Positions 61,839-64,000 of a stretch of 64,000 nt of DNA are shown here, in pieces; the first letter of the stretch is position 1, and each line of letters begins with the position of its first letter. The notes beneath the pieces were generated by a model. The model saw only the letters and a list, made by a program, of their open reading frames with translations, made no database searches and was not told where the DNA came from. This stretch comes from Hermodice carunculata. Lineage: Eukaryota > Annelida > Polychaeta > Eunicida > Amphinomidae. The DNA is taken from assembly GCA_964020975.1 (NCBI GenBank), contig OZ026630.1, positions 21,573,588-21,637,587 of the forward strand. The letters are read 5' to 3'. The translations under genes and the position numbers were made by a program.

Positions 61839-64000
61839 TTTACCACTTTTTAATCAGTACAAGTTGAATGCCATTGTAAGTCACACATCACGAAAAGCAA
61901 GTGTCAGGGGTTAGAAGTAGTGATCTTAAAAGACAGGTTTTACTTGACTTGTTATTTTATGACCAGTGGCCTGTCCTTTGAGAGATACCACACTTACTTT
62001 GTGCAGGTCCAAAAGTGATCTTATATGGCAAGTGATCTTTCAATGGCAGCACAGTACTATGGAGTAAGAGCACTGGTGATCTGTGGTGCTTCCTTCAAGA
62101 GACCCACCTTTCAGTCAGTCCAAAAGTGATCTTGTATGACAAGTGACCATTCAACTGGGGAACAATAATGGTGACCCTGGCACCAGTGACCTGATAGATT
62201 TACACACACCAGGCAGTCGGGCAAAAAAAAAACTAGTGTATCATGCTGTGTCATCTGCATGACTAGACAAGGCCATGTAGGTAGCTGTACACTTTGTCCT
62301 GATGGGTATAAATGTGCCTGGGAGAAGTGAGGACAATGGCTGAGTATGTCAGGGTGCCCAATTGTCAGAAATTGGCAATAATTTTGCCATTCACGGATGA
62401 GATGTCTTACAAATTTTCAAAATTAATAAGCACAGAGCGTGAGTGATGTATGATCCCAGACCGTTGGACAATTTTTTAATTTTTATCATTTTTAGACATA
62501 AAACCTGCTTTTAGATTAAAAGTTGTATTTCTGTAGGCAAGAACAGTGTTCTTTAACACTCAGGCAATGAGTTTTAGAATGTTAAATATTAAAATTAAGA
62601 ACATTAAAATACTGAGGTTCTCATTCCAAAGGCTGAAGTACAGTTTGCAGCTACAAAGCGAATAGAAATAACTTGAAGGCAAATACCTTTCCATTTCCCA
62701 CAGTTGGGCACACCAAACTTTCTGCTCATGACACGGTTTTCTCAATCATCTGTTGTAAAACATGTACGCATTCATGAGCAAAAGAGTGTAGTTTGATGAG
62801 GAACATACCTTAACAAACCACAGAGTCTTGTCTTTTCAGTGGCTCTGCCAATCAATATCAGTAAAATGAGATTTAGTTTATTGCATGTCATGAATGCAAG
62901 TAGCAGTTAGCCTTCTGACAATTTGGCACCCAGTCTACAAGTGTTGCTGCTGCATTGAGAACAATATACATGTAGTCCAGTATAGTGGAGATTAGTCTAG
63001 AGCCATAAACATGCCCATCAAATTTGTCGTCACCTTGTTAACAAATGGTGCAAGTCTTGACTGGCAATATGAGAGTTGAAGCTAAATTGGTGTAAATTGT
63101 AGCCTTGGAAAAGGCCAAGACAATGCAGTGGTAGCAGCTGCCTGTGGCCAGTGGTATAGAGGACCAAGGCTATGGGCTTTTGAAACAGTACTTTTGAACT
63201 GTCCAATTACAATGTAACAGCAGTGATGCTGCATATCAGATGTAACCAATTTTACTGGGCTGAAGGGTGACCACAGACAGCTCCTCCTGCTGGGGGATCA
63301 CTGGTATATGTGTTTTGCTGACAGGCTAATTTGGATTTACTCTGCAAAGTGCGCCCCCCCCCCCCCCCCCAAAAAAAAGAAAGAAAAGAAAAGGAAGGAA
63401 GGAAGGAAGGAAAATTATTATAAACAATATGAGGATGCATAGTCATGTCCCACCATACGCGTATGATGTACGGTGCTCATCTTTGGAAGTGCAAGGGGCT
63501 TCTGATTGGGCGGCTAGGACAGGATAAAAGGGGCTACATTTGTAGTCAGGATAACAGCAGTGCTTCCTCTCTTTCTTTTTTCCCCTGGCCTGCTGTATAT
63601 GATATATGTAGAGAATCTTCTTTTGTACTTTCTAAAGATGTGTCTGAAAGCTCTGTGTTGCAAGGCAACAGAAAAAATATGATAAACATCAACACTAAAA
63701 TTGCATTGTTTACCTCACAATGAAAGCTCAAATGTGGCCCACCTCTCACTTTTTTTTGTTAAAAAGTATTCTAATTCAGTTATTTCAATATGTCTGATAC
63801 AAATTTGTCAAAAAACAGTAAAATTGAAAACATTATCCTTTTTGCTTAAAAATGCAGGGTAAAACCCTGAAGTGATATGTGGGTTGGCAGCTTTCCTGGA
63901 AGTCAGACATGTGCATTGATTGCCAAGAGGTCTCACGGAAAGCGTTCAGGTATTTTCATGTGGTTAGAATGTTTAAAGCGTGCAGTACTAGTGTATCACA
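61839..64000. other. Gene-free right end
   Basis: No gene recognised. It contains a possible TA-type MITE remnant at about 61915-62120, a C-run then A-run at 63352-63378 and (AAGG)n at 63395-63411. Confidence 0.35.

Overview
This is a eukaryotic window of about 64 kb from an AT-rich, intron-rich, repeat-rich genome. The conserved gene is metazoan. The surrounding dispersed repeats (short 'GTCCGTCCGTC' entry sequences, 'AGCTCAGCTGAGCT' starts, 'GGGTATTGTCGTC' modules, runs of AGGTCA/GGGTCA words) resemble those I associate with marine invertebrates, especially molluscs and other lophotrochozoans. That placement is an inference from repeat style only.

One host gene is firmly supported: a plus-strand RFX7-type transcription factor running from 9646 to 48022. 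I assembled eight coding exons by matching phase, splice sites and similarity to vertebrate RFX7 as I remember it: 9646-9950, 23446-23479 (a 34-nt microexon), 34167-34258, 35404-35535, 36686-36802, 38132-38222, 40761-40971 and 41994-48022. The join is 7,011 nt, which encodes 2,336 residues plus a stop. It carries the dimerisation/helical N-terminal segment, the RFX winged-helix domain, a PxLPxL ankyrin-binding motif, the conserved post-DNA-binding helical block, and a huge single-exon low-complexity C-terminal half ending in the conserved SGF tail. Intron 5 has the hallmarks of a U12-type (minor-spliceosome) AT-starting intron. A CpG-rich promoter region with three short upstream ORFs precedes the start codon.

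Layout. 1-3006: two near-identical 444-bp direct repeats separated by 2.1 kb without genes. 3028-3969 (minus): fragment of a Penelope-like reverse transcriptase. 4060-4600: 3' end of a LINE. 6690-8950: a CR1/Jockey-type LINE, 5' truncated but open to its stop, nested inside an older LINE fragment. 9280-10090: CpG-rich promoter and exon 1. 9951-23445 (intron 1): microsatellites, a 2-kb array of about 14 AGGTCA-containing units, and dispersed repeat modules. 23480-34166 (intron 2): a decayed hAT transposase split by a 1-kb tandem array, a THAP fragment, a 0.9-kb element with 14-bp inverted ends and internal 146-bp repeats, a CpG-dense patch with a SAP-like ORF, and a pair of small TA-flanked MITEs. 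34.2-42 kb: exons 3-7 and their repeat-laden introns. 42-48 kb: exon 8. 48-64 kb: 3' flank with no recognisable gene, but with MITEs, several minisatellites and long dispersed repeats.

A hairpin-centred MITE family (GTCAACAGCTTTCCTTGG stems) recurs at least seven times across the window. I found no second host gene, no RNA gene, and no prokaryotic feature. All family assignments rest on reading translations by eye; no database search was run.
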